A stretch of DNA of 64,000 nt from Streptomyces filipinensis (GCF_014649495.1 NZ_BMTD01000004.1:372001-436000); one strand, 5' to 3'. Numbered from the stretch's first letter, positions 8,604 to 17,154 are shown. Notes: generated from the sequence alone by a model not told the origin. Translations and numbers: made by a program.

Positions 8604-8645
8604 AGCAACTTATGAGCGCTTCACAGGCGTGACCCAGCACACGTA

Positions 8646-8682
8646 CGAAACTGTTTCGTTTCGAACGGTCTCAGGGTATCTT
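8646..8682 (+). promoter_or_regulatory. Promoter and TetR operator of TetR-MMPL pair
   Basis: A perfect palindrome CGAAAC-T-GTTTCG (8646-8658) is followed by another GTTTCG copy (8658-8663). It overlaps a -35-like TTTCGT (8654-8659), which is 17 bases from a -10-like TATCTT (8677-8682). The arrangement fits autorepression by the TetR protein encoded just downstream. Sequence read directly; binding is inference. Confidence 0.6.
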
Positions 8683-8729
8683 CATGGTGTACGAAGCAGC
8701 AGGAGGATCCGGAGCGGAGGGTGAGTGGC

Positions 8730-9335
8730 ATGACCGAGGCCGTCGCAGCGGCACGTCGCAGCCGGATCACGCCCGAGCGCGAGGCCGAGTTGTACGAGGC
8801 CGTGCTCGACCTGCTCCGGGAGGTCGGCTACGACGCCCTGACCATGGACGCCGTCGCCGCCCGCACCCGGTCCAGCAAGGCCACGCTCTACCGCCAGTGG
8901 GGCGGCAAGGCCGAGCTGGTGGCGAAGGCGGTGCGGCACAGCAAGCCCGGCGGCTCCGCCGACGAGGTCGACACCGGGTCGCTCAGAGGTGACCTGCACG
9001 CCCTCACCCTGCGTTCGGACGACTGCGAGATGGAGCAGAACTCCGCGCTGATGCGGGGTCTGGCGATGGCCGTCCACGGCAATCCCGACCTCCTGCGGGC
9101 GTTCAGGGACCATCTCATCGAGCCGGAGATGGCGGAGTTCCGCCGTGTGCTGCAGCGGGCGATCGACCGGGGCGAGGTCCGTGCGGACAACCCCGCGATC
9201 GACTACGTGATGCACATGATGATCGGCGGGTTCGCGGCCCGTTCGCTCATCGACGAGCAGCCGCCGACCCAGGCCTTCCTCCTGTCGTACATCGACGCCG
9301 TGGTCCTCCCCGCCCTCGGCGCCACCACCAGCTGA
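8730..9335 (+). CDS. TetR/AcrR family transcriptional regulator
   Basis: 201-residue regulator with an N-terminal TetR helix-turn-helix (residues about 12-60; LTMDAVAARTRSSKATLYRQW) and a C-terminal ligand/dimer domain. The ATG at 8730 is preferred over the GTG at 8721: the GGAGG at 8716-8720 abuts the GTG but lies nine bases before the ATG. It precedes an MMPL exporter on the same strand, and a palindrome covers its own promoter. This is the usual layout of a repressor controlling efflux and itself. The ligand is unknown. Confidence 0.88.
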   Translation: MTEAVAAARRSRITPEREAELYEAVLDLLREVGYDALTMDAVAARTRSSKATLYRQWGGKAELVAKAVRHSKPGGSADEVDTGSLRGDLHALTLRSDDCEMEQNSALMRGLAMAVHGNPDLLRAFRDHLIEPEMAEFRRVLQRAIDRGEVRADNPAIDYVMHMMIGGFAARSLIDEQPPTQAFLLSYIDAVVLPALGATTS

Positions 9336-9443
9336 TCCCTTCAGATCCCCGAGCAAGCCCACCACCTGACGTCACCGCTCACGTCGTCGGGCTGATCACC
9401 CCTGCCCTGATGAACCCCACGACCTGACCGGGAGTACGCCTCC

Positions 9444-11663
9444 GTGGCCACGTTTCTGTACAGACTCGGCCGTCTCGCCTTCCGGCGACGGCACTTCGTC
9501 GCCCTCATATGGGTCGCGCTGCTCACCCTCGCCGGGGTGGGCGCCGCCTCCGCGCCGGCCGCCGGCAACACGTCCTTCTCCATCCCCGGCACCGAGGCCC
9601 AGAAGGCCTTCGACCTGCTGGAACAGCGCTTCCCCGGCATGAGCGCCGACGGCGCCACCGCGCGCGTCGTCTTCAAGGCGCCCAGCGGCGAGACGATGAC
9701 CGGCAAGGCCAACAAGGCCACCGTCGAGAAGACGGTGAAGGAGCTGAAGAGCGGCTCCGAGGTCGTCTCCGTCGCCGACCCCTACGCCGGGCACGCCGTC
9801 AGCAAGAACGGCACGATCGCCTACGCCTCGGTGAAGTACAAGGTCTCCGGCATGGAGCTGGAGGACTCCTCGAAGGACGCCCTGAAGGAGGCCGCGCAGC
9901 ACGCGCGGGACGCCGGGCTGACCGTCGAGGTCGGCGGCGACGCGCTCAGCGCGACCCCCGAGACCGGCTCCAGCGAGGTCATCGGCATCGGGATCGCCGC
10001 CGTCGTCCTCGTCATCACCTTCGGTTCGCTGCTCGCGGCCGGCTTCCCGCTGCTGACCGCCATCATCGGCGTCGGCATCGGTGTCTCCACGATCACGGCG
10101 CTCGCCAGCGCCCTGGATCTCGGCTCCACCACCTCCACCCTGGCGTCGATGATCGGCCTCGCCGTCGGCATCGACTACGCCCTCTTCATCGTCTCCCGCT
10201 ACCGCGCCGAACTGGCCGAGGGCCGCGAGCGCGAGGAGGCGGCCGGACGGGCCGTCGGCACGGCGGGCTCGGCGGTCGTCTTCGCCGGCCTCACCGTCGT
10301 CATCGCCCTGGTCGGCCTGTCGGTCGTCAACATCCCGATGCTGACCAAGATGGGCGTCGCCGCGGCGGGCACGGTCGCCGTCGCCGTCCTCATCGCGCTG
10401 ACGATGATCCCGGCGCTGCTCGGCTACGCGGGCCGCAGGATCAAGCCGGCCGGCCAGAAGAGCAGGCTGCTCGGCGGCGGCCGTACGCCCAAGGAGCCGG
10501 GCCGGCCCAACATGGGCACCCGCTGGGCGAGTTTCGTCGTACGCCGTCCGGTCGCCGTCCTGCTGCTCGGCGTGCTCGGCCTCGGCGCGGCGGCGATCCC
10601 GGCCGCCTCCCTGGAGCTGGGTCTGCCCGACGACGGCTCCCAGCCGGTCTCCACCACCCAGCGCCGCGCCTACGACCTCCTCTCCGAGGGCTTCGGACCG
10701 GGGTTCAACGGCCCGCTGATGATCGTGGTCGACGCCAAGGACAGCCCCCGTCCCAAGGCCGCCTTCACCGAGGTCGGCGACGAGATCAAGGGCCTGAAGG
10801 ACGTCGTCACGGTCACTCCGGCGGCGGCCAACCAGGCCGGCGACACCGCGACGATCACCGTCGTGCCGGGGTCCAAGCCGTCCTCGCAGACGACCGAGGA
10901 CCTGGTGCACGCCATCCGTGACAAGGGCGCGGACATCGCCGAGAAGACCGACTCCAGGGTTCTGGTCACCGGCTCCACGGCGATGAACATCGACGTCTCG
11001 CAGAAGCTGAACGACGCGCTGCTGCCCTACCTCGCCCTGGTCGTCGGCCTGGCGTTCCTGCTGCTGATCGTGGTCTTCCGCTCGGTCCTCGTCCCGCTGA
11101 AGGCGGCCCTCGGCTTCCTGCTCAGCGTGCTCGCGGCCCTCGGCGCCGTGGTCGCGGTCTTCCAGTGGGGCTGGCTGTCGGGCCTGATGAACGTCGAGCA
11201 GACCGGCCCGGTCATGTCGATGATGCCGATCTTCATGGTGGGTGTCGTCTTCGGCCTCGCGATGGACTACGAGGTCTTCCTCGTGACCCGGATGCGGGAG
11301 GCGTTCGTCCACGGGGAGAAGCCCAGCCAGGCCGTGGTCACGGGATTCAGGCACGGCGCCCGGGTCGTGACCGCCGCCGCCGTCATCATGATCGCCGTCT
11401 TCTCCGGCTTCATCGGCTCCACCGAGTCGATGGTCAAGATGATCGGCTTCGGCCTCGCGACCGCCGTCTTCTTCGACGCGTTCATCGTCCGCATGGCCAT
11501 CGTCCCGGCGGTGCTCGCGCTGCTCGGCAAGCGGGCCTGGTGGCTGCCGAGGTGGCTCGACCGCGCGCTGCCCAACGTCGACGTGGAGGGCGAGGGCCTG
11601 CGCACGGCCGAGGAGCGCAGGGACGCCGACCCCGACGGGGAGAGGGAGCTGGTACGGGTCTGA
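9444..11663 (+). CDS. MMPL family (RND-type) transporter
   Basis: 739-residue membrane transporter. TM1 lies at residues about 15-40, a large extracytoplasmic loop follows, then a TM cluster at about 170-330. The layout repeats in the second half (second loop about 385-525, TMs about 525-700). Paired Asp-Tyr motifs in the two TM cores (VGIDYALF and LAMDYEVF) are the proton-relay residues of MmpL proteins. MMPL proteins export lipids, siderophores or drugs using the proton gradient. GTG start with GGGAG nine bases upstream. It lies 108 bases after the TetR gene and is probably co-transcribed with it. Cargo unknown. Confidence 0.88.
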   Translation: MATFLYRLGRLAFRRRHFVALIWVALLTLAGVGAASAPAAGNTSFSIPGTEAQKAFDLLEQRFPGMSADGATARVVFKAPSGETMTGKANKATVEKTVKELKSGSEVVSVADPYAGHAVSKNGTIAYASVKYKVSGMELEDSSKDALKEAAQHARDAGLTVEVGGDALSATPETGSSEVIGIGIAAVVLVITFGSLLAAGFPLLTAIIGVGIGVSTITALASALDLGSTTSTLASMIGLAVGIDYALFIVSRYRAELAEGREREEAAGRAVGTAGSAVVFAGLTVVIALVGLSVVNIPMLTKMGVAAAGTVAVAVLIALTMIPALLGYAGRRIKPAGQKSRLLGGGRTPKEPGRPNMGTRWASFVVRRPVAVLLLGVLGLGAAAIPAASLELGLPDDGSQPVSTTQRRAYDLLSEGFGPGFNGPLMIVVDAKDSPRPKAAFTEVGDEIKGLKDVVTVTPAAANQAGDTATITVVPGSKPSSQTTEDLVHAIRDKGADIAEKTDSRVLVTGSTAMNIDVSQKLNDALLPYLALVVGLAFLLLIVVFRSVLVPLKAALGFLLSVLAALGAVVAVFQWGWLSGLMNVEQTGPVMSMMPIFMVGVVFGLAMDYEVFLVTRMREAFVHGEKPSQAVVTGFRHGARVVTAAAVIMIAVFSGFIGSTESMVKMIGFGLATAVFFDAFIVRMAIVPAVLALLGKRAWWLPRWLDRALPNVDVEGEGLRTAEERRDADPDGERELVRV

Positions 11664-11686
11664 CGTACCGCTCCTGACGGCAGAGC

Positions 11687-11732
11687 GGCCGGTGAGGGTG
11701 CCCGTGGGGACGGGGCCGCACCCTCACCGGCC
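11687..11732 (+). terminator. Strong hairpin after MMPL gene
   Basis: Perfect 15-base inverted repeat (arms 11687-11701 and 11718-11732) with a 16-base loop, 24 bases past the MMPL stop. Little T follows, typical of Streptomyces terminators. Confidence 0.8.
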
Positions 11733-11805
11733 TTCCGCTGTGCACGGCGAACGTCGCGGCAAAACCCCGTGAGTGCGGCCCCGGCGATGCCGTAGCGTGC
11801 CGGGC

Positions 11806-11901
11806 ATGACGACGACAGCCGCCACTGACGCCGACGAGTCCGCAGCCCACCCCCGTCTCGTCGGCGCCGACCTGGCGGACGTTCGCGAGCGGACCGCGTG
11901 A
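11806..11901 (+). CDS. Putative 31-residue leader ORF
   Basis: A 31-residue frame runs from ATG 11806 to a TGA at 11899-11901 that overlaps the GTG start of the next gene (GTGA). A -10-like TAGCGT (11793-11798) lies seven bases before the ATG, so the transcript could be leaderless. The transporter GTG has no ribosome-binding sequence of its own, which fits translational coupling to this ORF. Product is hydrophilic (begins MTTTAATDADE) with no known motif. It may be a coupling leader or simply the transcript's start. Confidence 0.35.
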   Translation: MTTTAATDADESAAHPRLVGADLADVRERTA

Positions 11902-12743
11902 CGCCGCTCGTCGCGGCCGCCGTCCTGCTCGCCGCCGTGACCCACGCCAGCTGGAACGCCATCGCGCACCGCATCACCGACAAACTGGTGGGGTTCACCC
12001 TGATATCCGGGGGCGGGGTGCTGATCGGGCTCGCGATCGCACCGTTCGCGGCCTTCCCGGCAGGGCCCGCCTGGCCGTATCTGCTGGCCTCGGCGGTCGT
12101 CCACATCGCCTACTACGCCCTGCTGATGACCTCCTTCCGGCTCGGTGACTTCGGGCAGGCATACCCCATCGCGCGCGGCAGCGCCCCGCTGGTGGTCACC
12201 GTGCTGGCCGCCGTCTTCGCGCACGAGGTGCCCGGCAACTGGGCGCTGGCCGGGATCGCCGTGTCCTGCGTCGGGCTCATGGGCGTCAGCCTGTGGGGAC
12301 TGCGCGGAAGCCGGCCGGACTGGGCGGCGATCGGCGCGGCCTTCGCGACCGGGCTGACGATCGCCGTGTACACGGTGATCGACGGCCTGGGCGTACGGGC
12401 CGCGCACACCCCGCTCGGGTACATCGCCTGGCTCATGGCCGTCCAGGGCGTCGTCATCCCGGGCTACATGTACGCACGCGCGCGTGCCGACACCGTCCGG
12501 CTGCTCCGGCCCCACGCCACCCTCGGCCTCCTCGGCGCGGCCCTGTCCGTCGCCGCGTACGCCCTCGTGCTGTGGGCCCAGACCCGCGCCGAACTCGCGC
12601 CGGTCGCCGCGCTGCGCGAGTCCTCGATCATCGTCGGGGCCGCGATCGGCGCGGTGTTCTTCAAGGAGCGTTTCGGGGCACCCAGAATCGCGGCGGCCGG
12701 GCTGCTGGTGGTGGGCATCGGGTTGATGGTGCACGCCGGGTAG
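11898..12743 (+). CDS. EamA/DMT family transporter
   Basis: 281-residue membrane protein with about ten TM segments arranged as two EamA repeats (about residues 5-135 and 150-280), the drug/metabolite transporter fold. The second repeat ends with the typical signature (ESSIIVGAAIGAVFFKERF). No other in-frame start exists upstream, and no Shine-Dalgarno precedes the GTG. Expression may depend on the 31-residue ORF that overlaps it. Substrate cannot be deduced; amino acid or metabolite export is common in the family. Confidence 0.85.
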   Translation: MTPLVAAAVLLAAVTHASWNAIAHRITDKLVGFTLISGGGVLIGLAIAPFAAFPAGPAWPYLLASAVVHIAYYALLMTSFRLGDFGQAYPIARGSAPLVVTVLAAVFAHEVPGNWALAGIAVSCVGLMGVSLWGLRGSRPDWAAIGAAFATGLTIAVYTVIDGLGVRAAHTPLGYIAWLMAVQGVVIPGYMYARARADTVRLLRPHATLGLLGAALSVAAYALVLWAQTRAELAPVAALRESSIIVGAAIGAVFFKERFGAPRIAAAGLLVVGIGLMVHAG

Positions 12744-12823
12744 GCGGATGGTCCGGTCGGCGGGTGGCCCGGTAGTGGTGGGGGGAAGCACCGGGCAGCG
12801 ACGGGAACGAAAGGGAGCCGACC

Positions 12824-13747
12824 ATGACCGACAAACCGACCGTCAGCGTTCTGGGCACCGGCATCATGGGGGCCGCGATGGCCCGGAACCTGTGCCGTGC
12901 GGGCCTCCAGGTGCGCGTGTGGAACCGTACGCGGGAGAAGGCCGAGCCGCTCGCCGCCGACGGCGCACGGGTCGCCGGCAGCCCCGCCGAGGCCGTCGAG
13001 GGCTCCGACGTCGTCCTGACGATGCTGTACGACGGCAACACCGTCCTCGACGTCCTGCGCGAGGCCGCCCCCGCACTGCGACCCGGCACGGTGTGGGCGC
13101 AGTGCACCACCGTCGGGACGGACCTGGTCGCCGACCTGGCCGCCTTCGCCCGGGAGCACGGGCTCGTCTTCTACGACGCCCCCGTCCTCGGCACCCGCCG
13201 GCCCGCCGAGGACGGCCTGCTGACCGTGCTGGCCGCCGGGCCCGAGGTGGGGCGGGAGACCGTCGAGCCCGTCTTCGCCGCGGTCGGCGCCAAGACCATG
13301 TGGACGGGGACCGACGGGGGCGCGGGCAGCGCGAGCCGGCTGAAGCTGGTCACCAACAGCTGGGTGCTCGCCGCCACCGCCGCCGCGGGCGAGGTCCTCG
13401 CCCTCTCCCAGGCCCTCGGCGTGGATCCCCAGGGTTTCTTCGACCTGATCGAGGGCGGCCCGCTCGACATGGGCTACCTGCGGGCCAAGGCCGCGCTGGT
13501 GCTCGACGGCAGGCTGTCCCCGGCGTCGTTCGCGGTGGCCACCGCCGAGAAGGACGCCCGTCTCATCGTCCAGGCCGGTGAGCGCGGCGGCGTACGGCTG
13601 GACGTCGCCGCCGCGACCGCGGAACGGCTGGCCCGTGCCGCCGCCCAGGGCCACGCGGACGAGGACATGGCCGCCGCGTACTTCGCCAGCTTCGACGACG
13701 GGCAGCAGGACGGGACGCCGGGCCGCCGGCCGCCGGCGTCGACATGA
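12824..13747 (+). CDS. NAD(P)-dependent beta-hydroxyacid dehydrogenase family
   Basis: 307-residue member of the 3-hydroxyisobutyrate/6-phosphogluconate dehydrogenase-like family. It has an N-terminal Rossmann motif GTGIMGAAMARNL and the catalytic GxGxxxKxxxN-type segment (GAGSASRLKLVTN) with the active-site Lys. An all-helical C-terminal dimer domain follows. The ATG has AAAGGGAG six bases upstream. Related proteins include glyoxylate/succinic semialdehyde reductases and imine reductases, so the substrate is open. The gene stands alone, followed at 55 bases by a small DUF1876 gene. Confidence 0.82.
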   Translation: MTDKPTVSVLGTGIMGAAMARNLCRAGLQVRVWNRTREKAEPLAADGARVAGSPAEAVEGSDVVLTMLYDGNTVLDVLREAAPALRPGTVWAQCTTVGTDLVADLAAFAREHGLVFYDAPVLGTRRPAEDGLLTVLAAGPEVGRETVEPVFAAVGAKTMWTGTDGGAGSASRLKLVTNSWVLAATAAAGEVLALSQALGVDPQGFFDLIEGGPLDMGYLRAKAALVLDGRLSPASFAVATAEKDARLIVQAGERGGVRLDVAAATAERLARAAAQGHADEDMAAAYFASFDDGQQDGTPGRRPPAST

Positions 13748-13801
13748 CGGGCCGGGGTGCCGGGGGCACCCTGGAAGCAGCGGTTCTCGGAGGTGATCGT
13801 C

Positions 13802-14077
13802 ATGATGCACACCACTGTCGGATGGCACGTCGAGCTGGAGTTCATGGAGGATGCCGACCACACGCGTGCGGCGGCCCTGGTGCGCCTGCCCGACGGCAGC
13901 GAGGTACGGGCGCACGGCCACGCCACCCGGCACCGTGTCGACGCCAACCAGCCCCGGGTCGGGGAGGAGATCGCCGGCGCACGTGCCCTCAACGAACTGG
14001 CCATGCAACTGCTGACCAAGGCCCACGACGAGATCGACGCGGAGTCCGGACGGACCTCGCACACGATCAACGTGTGA
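13802..14077 (+). CDS. DUF1876 (Rv2632c-like) domain protein
   Basis: 91-residue protein of the DUF1876 family, whose fold resembles a dsRNA-binding domain. The recognisable segments are GWHVELEFMED (first strand), ALVRLPDGS, and VGEEIAGARALNELAMQLL (the conserved helix). The longer frame from 13757 is rejected: GGAGG at 13789-13793 sits eight bases before the ATG at 13802. Related actinobacterial proteins are small and dormancy- or stress-associated (Rv2632c family); the molecular role is unknown. Confidence 0.85.
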   Translation: MMHTTVGWHVELEFMEDADHTRAAALVRLPDGSEVRAHGHATRHRVDANQPRVGEEIAGARALNELAMQLLTKAHDEIDAESGRTSHTINV

Positions 14078-14089
14078 CGGCGCGCGGCC

Positions 14090-15280
14090 CTATCCGAGAG
14101 CCGTGCGTACCGCCCGCACCAGCGCCTGCGCCCGCGGGTCCGCCGTCACGCTCTTGCGGAAGCCGTTGGTGACGTAGCCGAAGGCGATGCCGGTCTCCGG
14201 GTCGGCGAAGGCCAGGGCGCCACCACGGCCCGGGTGACCGAAGGAGCCGGGGGAGAGCAGCGGGGACGCCGCTCCGTGCAGCATGTAGCCGAGGCCGAAC
14301 CGGGTGCCGACCACCAGGACCCGGTCCGGTCCGGCGGACCGCTCGGCGCGGGCCAGTTCCCTCGTCTCAGGGCTGAACAGGCGGGTGCCGCCGTCCACCT
14401 CGCCGATGAGCGAGGCGTAGAAGCGGGCCAGGCCGTCAGCGGTGGCGATGCCGTTGGAGGCGGGCAGGGCGGCCGCGCGGTAGGCGGCGTCGTTCTCGTC
14501 GGGCAGCGGGGTGATCGCGGCGAACGCGCGCCGGGTCAGCGACTCCGGGTCGGCGTAGGCCTCGGCCACCGCGCGCTTGGGACGGGTCTTCAGGCCGCCC
14601 ACGGCCTCGGGCGCCGCGGCCGGGCCGACGCGGCCCACGCGCGCGTGCTCCGACTCCGGCAGGCCGAGCCACAGGTCCGCGCCGACGGGACCCGCGATCT
14701 CGTCCGCGATCCACGCCCCGACCGGACGCCCGGTGATCCGCCGGATCAGTTCGCCGGTGAGCCAGCTGTAGGTCTGGGCGTGGTAGCCGTGGCCCGTGCC
14801 CGGCTCCCACACCGGAGCCTGTGCGGCGACGGCCGCGGCGCCCAGGTCGGGGTCGGCGGCCTCGGCGGGGGTCAGCGGGCGGTCCAGGACGGGCACCCCC
14901 GCGCGGTGCGCGAGCAGGTGCCGGACGAGGGTGTGCTCCTTGCCGGCCGCCTTGTACTCGGGCCAGTACGCGCCGACCGGGGCGTCCAGGTCCAGCTCGC
15001 CGCGCTGGTGCAGGAGCAGGAGCGCGGCGGCGGCGACGCCCTTCGTCGCCGAGCGCACGATCTGCGCGGTCCCGGGCTCCCACGGGGCCGTACCGGCTGT
15101 GCCGTCGACGTCCTTGGCGCCGGCCCACAGGTCGACGACCCTGTGCCCGTCGCGGTAGACGGCGACGGCCGCGCCGCGTTCCCCGAGCAGGGTGAAGTTC
15201 GCTGCGAACGCCTCCCTGACCGGCTCGAAGCCCTCGGCCACTGTGCCGTTCACGTCCACGCCCGCCGTCCTTTCGCTCAC
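14090..15280 (-). CDS. Serine hydrolase, beta-lactamase (EstB) family
   Basis: 396-residue class C beta-lactamase-like protein. The nucleophile motif SxxK is SATK (in IVRSATKGVAAAAL). A tyrosine motif follows (HAQTYSWL, of YxN/YS type), and a C-terminal HPGRGG box replaces the KTG motif. This pattern fits EstB-type esterases more than true beta-lactamases. No signal peptide is evident, so it is probably cytoplasmic. It ends 12 bases from the convergent DUF1876 gene. Natural substrate unknown. Confidence 0.82.
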   Translation of the reverse strand: MSERTAGVDVNGTVAEGFEPVREAFAANFTLLGERGAAVAVYRDGHRVVDLWAGAKDVDGTAGTAPWEPGTAQIVRSATKGVAAAALLLLHQRGELDLDAPVGAYWPEYKAAGKEHTLVRHLLAHRAGVPVLDRPLTPAEAADPDLGAAAVAAQAPVWEPGTGHGYHAQTYSWLTGELIRRITGRPVGAWIADEIAGPVGADLWLGLPESEHARVGRVGPAAAPEAVGGLKTRPKRAVAEAYADPESLTRRAFAAITPLPDENDAAYRAAALPASNGIATADGLARFYASLIGEVDGGTRLFSPETRELARAERSAGPDRVLVVGTRFGLGYMLHGAASPLLSPGSFGHPGRGGALAFADPETGIAFGYVTNGFRKSVTADPRAQALVRAVRTALG

Positions 15281-15342
15281 TGCCCCGTCGCCTGTGACAG
15301 TGGGTGCAACGCGGGCTGTGTGCCTGTGATTCCTCGGCGGGA

Positions 15343-15789
15343 TCAGCCCAGGAGGATCGTTACGTCGATGTTGCCGCGTGTCGCGTTGGAGTATGGGCAG
15401 ACCTCGTGGGCCGCGTCCACCAGCTGGGCCGCCAGGTCCGGGTCCAGGACCGGCAGGGAGACGCTGAGGGCGACCGCGAGGCCGTAGCCGCGGTGCCCGT
15501 TCGGGCCGATGCCGACCTTGGCGGCCACCGTGGAGCCGGTCAGGTCGTAGCCCGCGCGGTTGCCGACGAGGATCAGCGCGTTGTGGAAGCAGGAGCTGTA
15601 GCCGGCCGCGAAGAGCTGTTCCGGATTGGTGCCGTTGCCGTCGCCGCCCAGCTCCGGGGGCATCGCGACCTTCAGTTCGAGCTGGCCGTCCTGGCTGGTG
15701 ACATAGCCGTCGCGGCCGCCGTGGGCGGTGGCCTCGGCGACGTACATGATCTTCGTCGGACGGGTGTCGACAGTGGTGTCCTCGGTCAT
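15343..15789 (-). CDS. ohr: Organic hydroperoxide resistance protein Ohr
   Basis: 148-residue Ohr/OsmC-family thiol peroxidase that reduces organic hydroperoxides with lipoyl-type reductants. Both catalytic cysteines are seen: AAGYSSCFHNAL and HEVCPYSNA. Ohr rather than OsmC is indicated by the VCPYSNA motif and the AHGGRDG region. The ATG at 15789 (with GGGGGAGG upstream) is chosen; the frame is open 15 codons further without support. The gene lies 145 bases downstream of ohrR on the same strand, and a direct repeat near its start is a candidate OhrR site. Confidence 0.92.
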   Translation of the reverse strand: MTEDTTVDTRPTKIMYVAEATAHGGRDGYVTSQDGQLELKVAMPPELGGDGNGTNPEQLFAAGYSSCFHNALILVGNRAGYDLTGSTVAAKVGIGPNGHRGYGLAVALSVSLPVLDPDLAAQLVDAAHEVCPYSNATRGNIDVTILLG

Positions 15790-15815
15790 GGCCGGCCTCC
15801 CCCGGAACAAGTGGC

Positions 15816-15841
15816 GCACAAGTACATCGTGCACAAGGTAC
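15816..15841 (-). promoter_or_regulatory. Candidate OhrR operator upstream of ohr
   Basis: Two copies of GCACAAG-TAC type sequence (15816-15825 and 15831-15841, + strand) with 15-base period lie 27-52 bases before the ohr start. The repeat is direct; its position fits control of ohr by the adjacent OhrR. It does not match a known consensus that I can quote. Confidence 0.4.
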
Positions 15842-15934
15842 TGGCCGGTAGGTCAGCAGGGTCCACGCGGGGGTCGCAACCGGGGGTAACGCGAGATCGG
15901 CGCGGGAGGGTCCGGGGCGGGACGGTGTGCGGGA

Positions 15935-16396
15935 TCAGCGCCGGTCGGCCGCGTCGGCGCGTTCGGTCAGCGCCCACAACTCCTCGCGCAACCGCACGAC
16001 GTCCTGCGCGTCGAGGCCTGTCGTGGAGAGCAGCGCACCCGGCACGCGCGCCGCGCGCTCCCTCAGTTCCTCGCCGCGCCCCGTGCACGCGACAAGCACC
16101 GAGCGCTCGTCGCCGGCCGCGCGCTCCCTGCGTACCAGGCCCGCGCCCTCCAGTCGCTTGAGCAACGGGGAGACGGTCCCGTAGTCCAGCCGCAGGGAGC
16201 GCGCCAGTTCCTTCACGCTGGTCTCGCCGCGCTCCCACAGCACCAGCAGCACGAGGTACTGGGGATAGGTGAGCCCGAGGTCGTCCAGCAGCGGACGGTA
16301 GGCGGCGGTCACGGCGCGCTGGGCGGCGTACAGCGCGAAGCACAGCTGGTCGTCCAGCAGCAGCGACCCCTCGACGGCGCGGTCCTCGTTCGTCAC
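15935..16396 (-). CDS. ohrR: MarR family organic peroxide sensor OhrR
   Basis: 153-residue MarR regulator. The N-terminal helix carries the single reactive cysteine in the conserved OhrR context (LLDDQLCFALYAAQR), and the winged helix reads VKELARSLRLDYGTVSPLLKRLE with the D-x-R wing. Oxidation of that Cys by organic peroxides releases DNA in this family. The start is the GTG at 16396, which overlaps the stop of the upstream ATPase gene (GTGA). ohrR is therefore probably translated from the metal-transporter transcript. ohr lies downstream. Confidence 0.9.
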   Translation of the reverse strand: MTNEDRAVEGSLLLDDQLCFALYAAQRAVTAAYRPLLDDLGLTYPQYLVLLVLWERGETSVKELARSLRLDYGTVSPLLKRLEGAGLVRRERAAGDERSVLVACTGRGEELRERAARVPGALLSTTGLDAQDVVRLREELWALTERADAADRR

Positions 16397-17154
16397 CCGC
16401 CCATTGTCACGGACGTCGGATCGAAGCCGAACGGCAGCTCCAGCCGGTGGGCCCGCATCAGCTCGTCGTCCGAGAGCAGCCCGGCGGTCGGGCCGTCGGC
16501 CGCGATCACGCCGTCGCTGAGGATCAGCGAGCGCGGGCACAGCTCCAGGGCGTAGGGCAGGTCGTGGGTGACCATGAGGACGGTGACGTCCAGGGAGCGC
16601 AGGATGTCGGCGAGCTCGCGGCGGGAGGCCGGGTCGAGGTTGGACGACGGCTCGTCGAGGACGAGGATCTCCGGCTCCATGGCGAGCACGGTGGCCACGG
16701 CCACGCGCCTTCGCTGTCCGAAGGACAGGTGGTGCGGCGGACGGCCGGCGAAGTCCTGCATGCCGACCCGCTCCAGGGCGGTGCGCACCCGCTCCTCCAG
16801 CGCGGCGCCCCTGATCCCGGCGGCGGCCGGCCCGAACGCCACGTCCTCCCGCACGGTCGGCATGAACAGCTGGTCGTCCGGGTCCTGGAAGACGATGCCG
16901 ACCTTCTGCCGGACGGCGGCCATGTGCTGCTTGCCGACGGGCAGTCCGGCCACCGTCACCGTGCCCGTGCCGCCGCCCAGGATGCCGTTGAGGTGCAGCA
17001 CCAGGGTGGTCTTGCCCGCCCCGTTGGGGCCGAGCAGGGCGACCCGCTCCCCGCGCGTGATCGAGAAGTCGACACCGAACAGGGCCTGGTGGCCGTCGGG
17101 GTAGGCGAAGGCGAGGCCGGAGACCTCCAGCGAAGCGGTACTCACAGGATCCAT
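16393..17154 (-). CDS. ECF-type Ni/Co transporter ATPase (CbiO/NikO)
   Basis: 253-residue ABC ATPase with Walker A GPNGAGKTT, Q-loop FQDPDDQ, signature LSFGQRRRVA, Walker B ILVLDEPSS and the H-loop MVTHD. The DPDDQLF segment is typical of ECF-transporter ATPases. It powers uptake with the Q and M/N proteins encoded upstream. The ATG at 17154 overlaps the CbiQ gene end by 13 bases. Its 3' end overlaps ohrR. Nickel is favoured over cobalt because of the Nur-like box before the operon. Confidence 0.9.
   Translation of the reverse strand: MDPVSTASLEVSGLAFAYPDGHQALFGVDFSITRGERVALLGPNGAGKTTLVLHLNGILGGGTGTVTVAGLPVGKQHMAAVRQKVGIVFQDPDDQLFMPTVREDVAFGPAAAGIRGAALEERVRTALERVGMQDFAGRPPHHLSFGQRRRVAVATVLAMEPEILVLDEPSSNLDPASRRELADILRSLDVTVLMVTHDLPYALELCPRSLILSDGVIAADGPTAGLLSDDELMRAHRLELPFGFDPTSVTMGG

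Noticed and set aside
5107..8640. 1177-residue open frame overlapping the tricorn gene, Arg/Pro-rich
   Set aside because: Composition (Arg/Pro/Gly/Ala low complexity) is that of an out-of-phase shadow of a high-GC gene; no domain is seen and the tricorn frame is certain.
9396..11354. 652-residue antisense frame over the MMPL gene
   Set aside because: Composition of a complementary-strand shadow with no recognisable domain or ribosome site.
14090..15280. Antibiotic-resistance beta-lactamase
   Set aside because: SxxK is present but no export signal or typical KTG; the motif pattern is EstB esterase-like.
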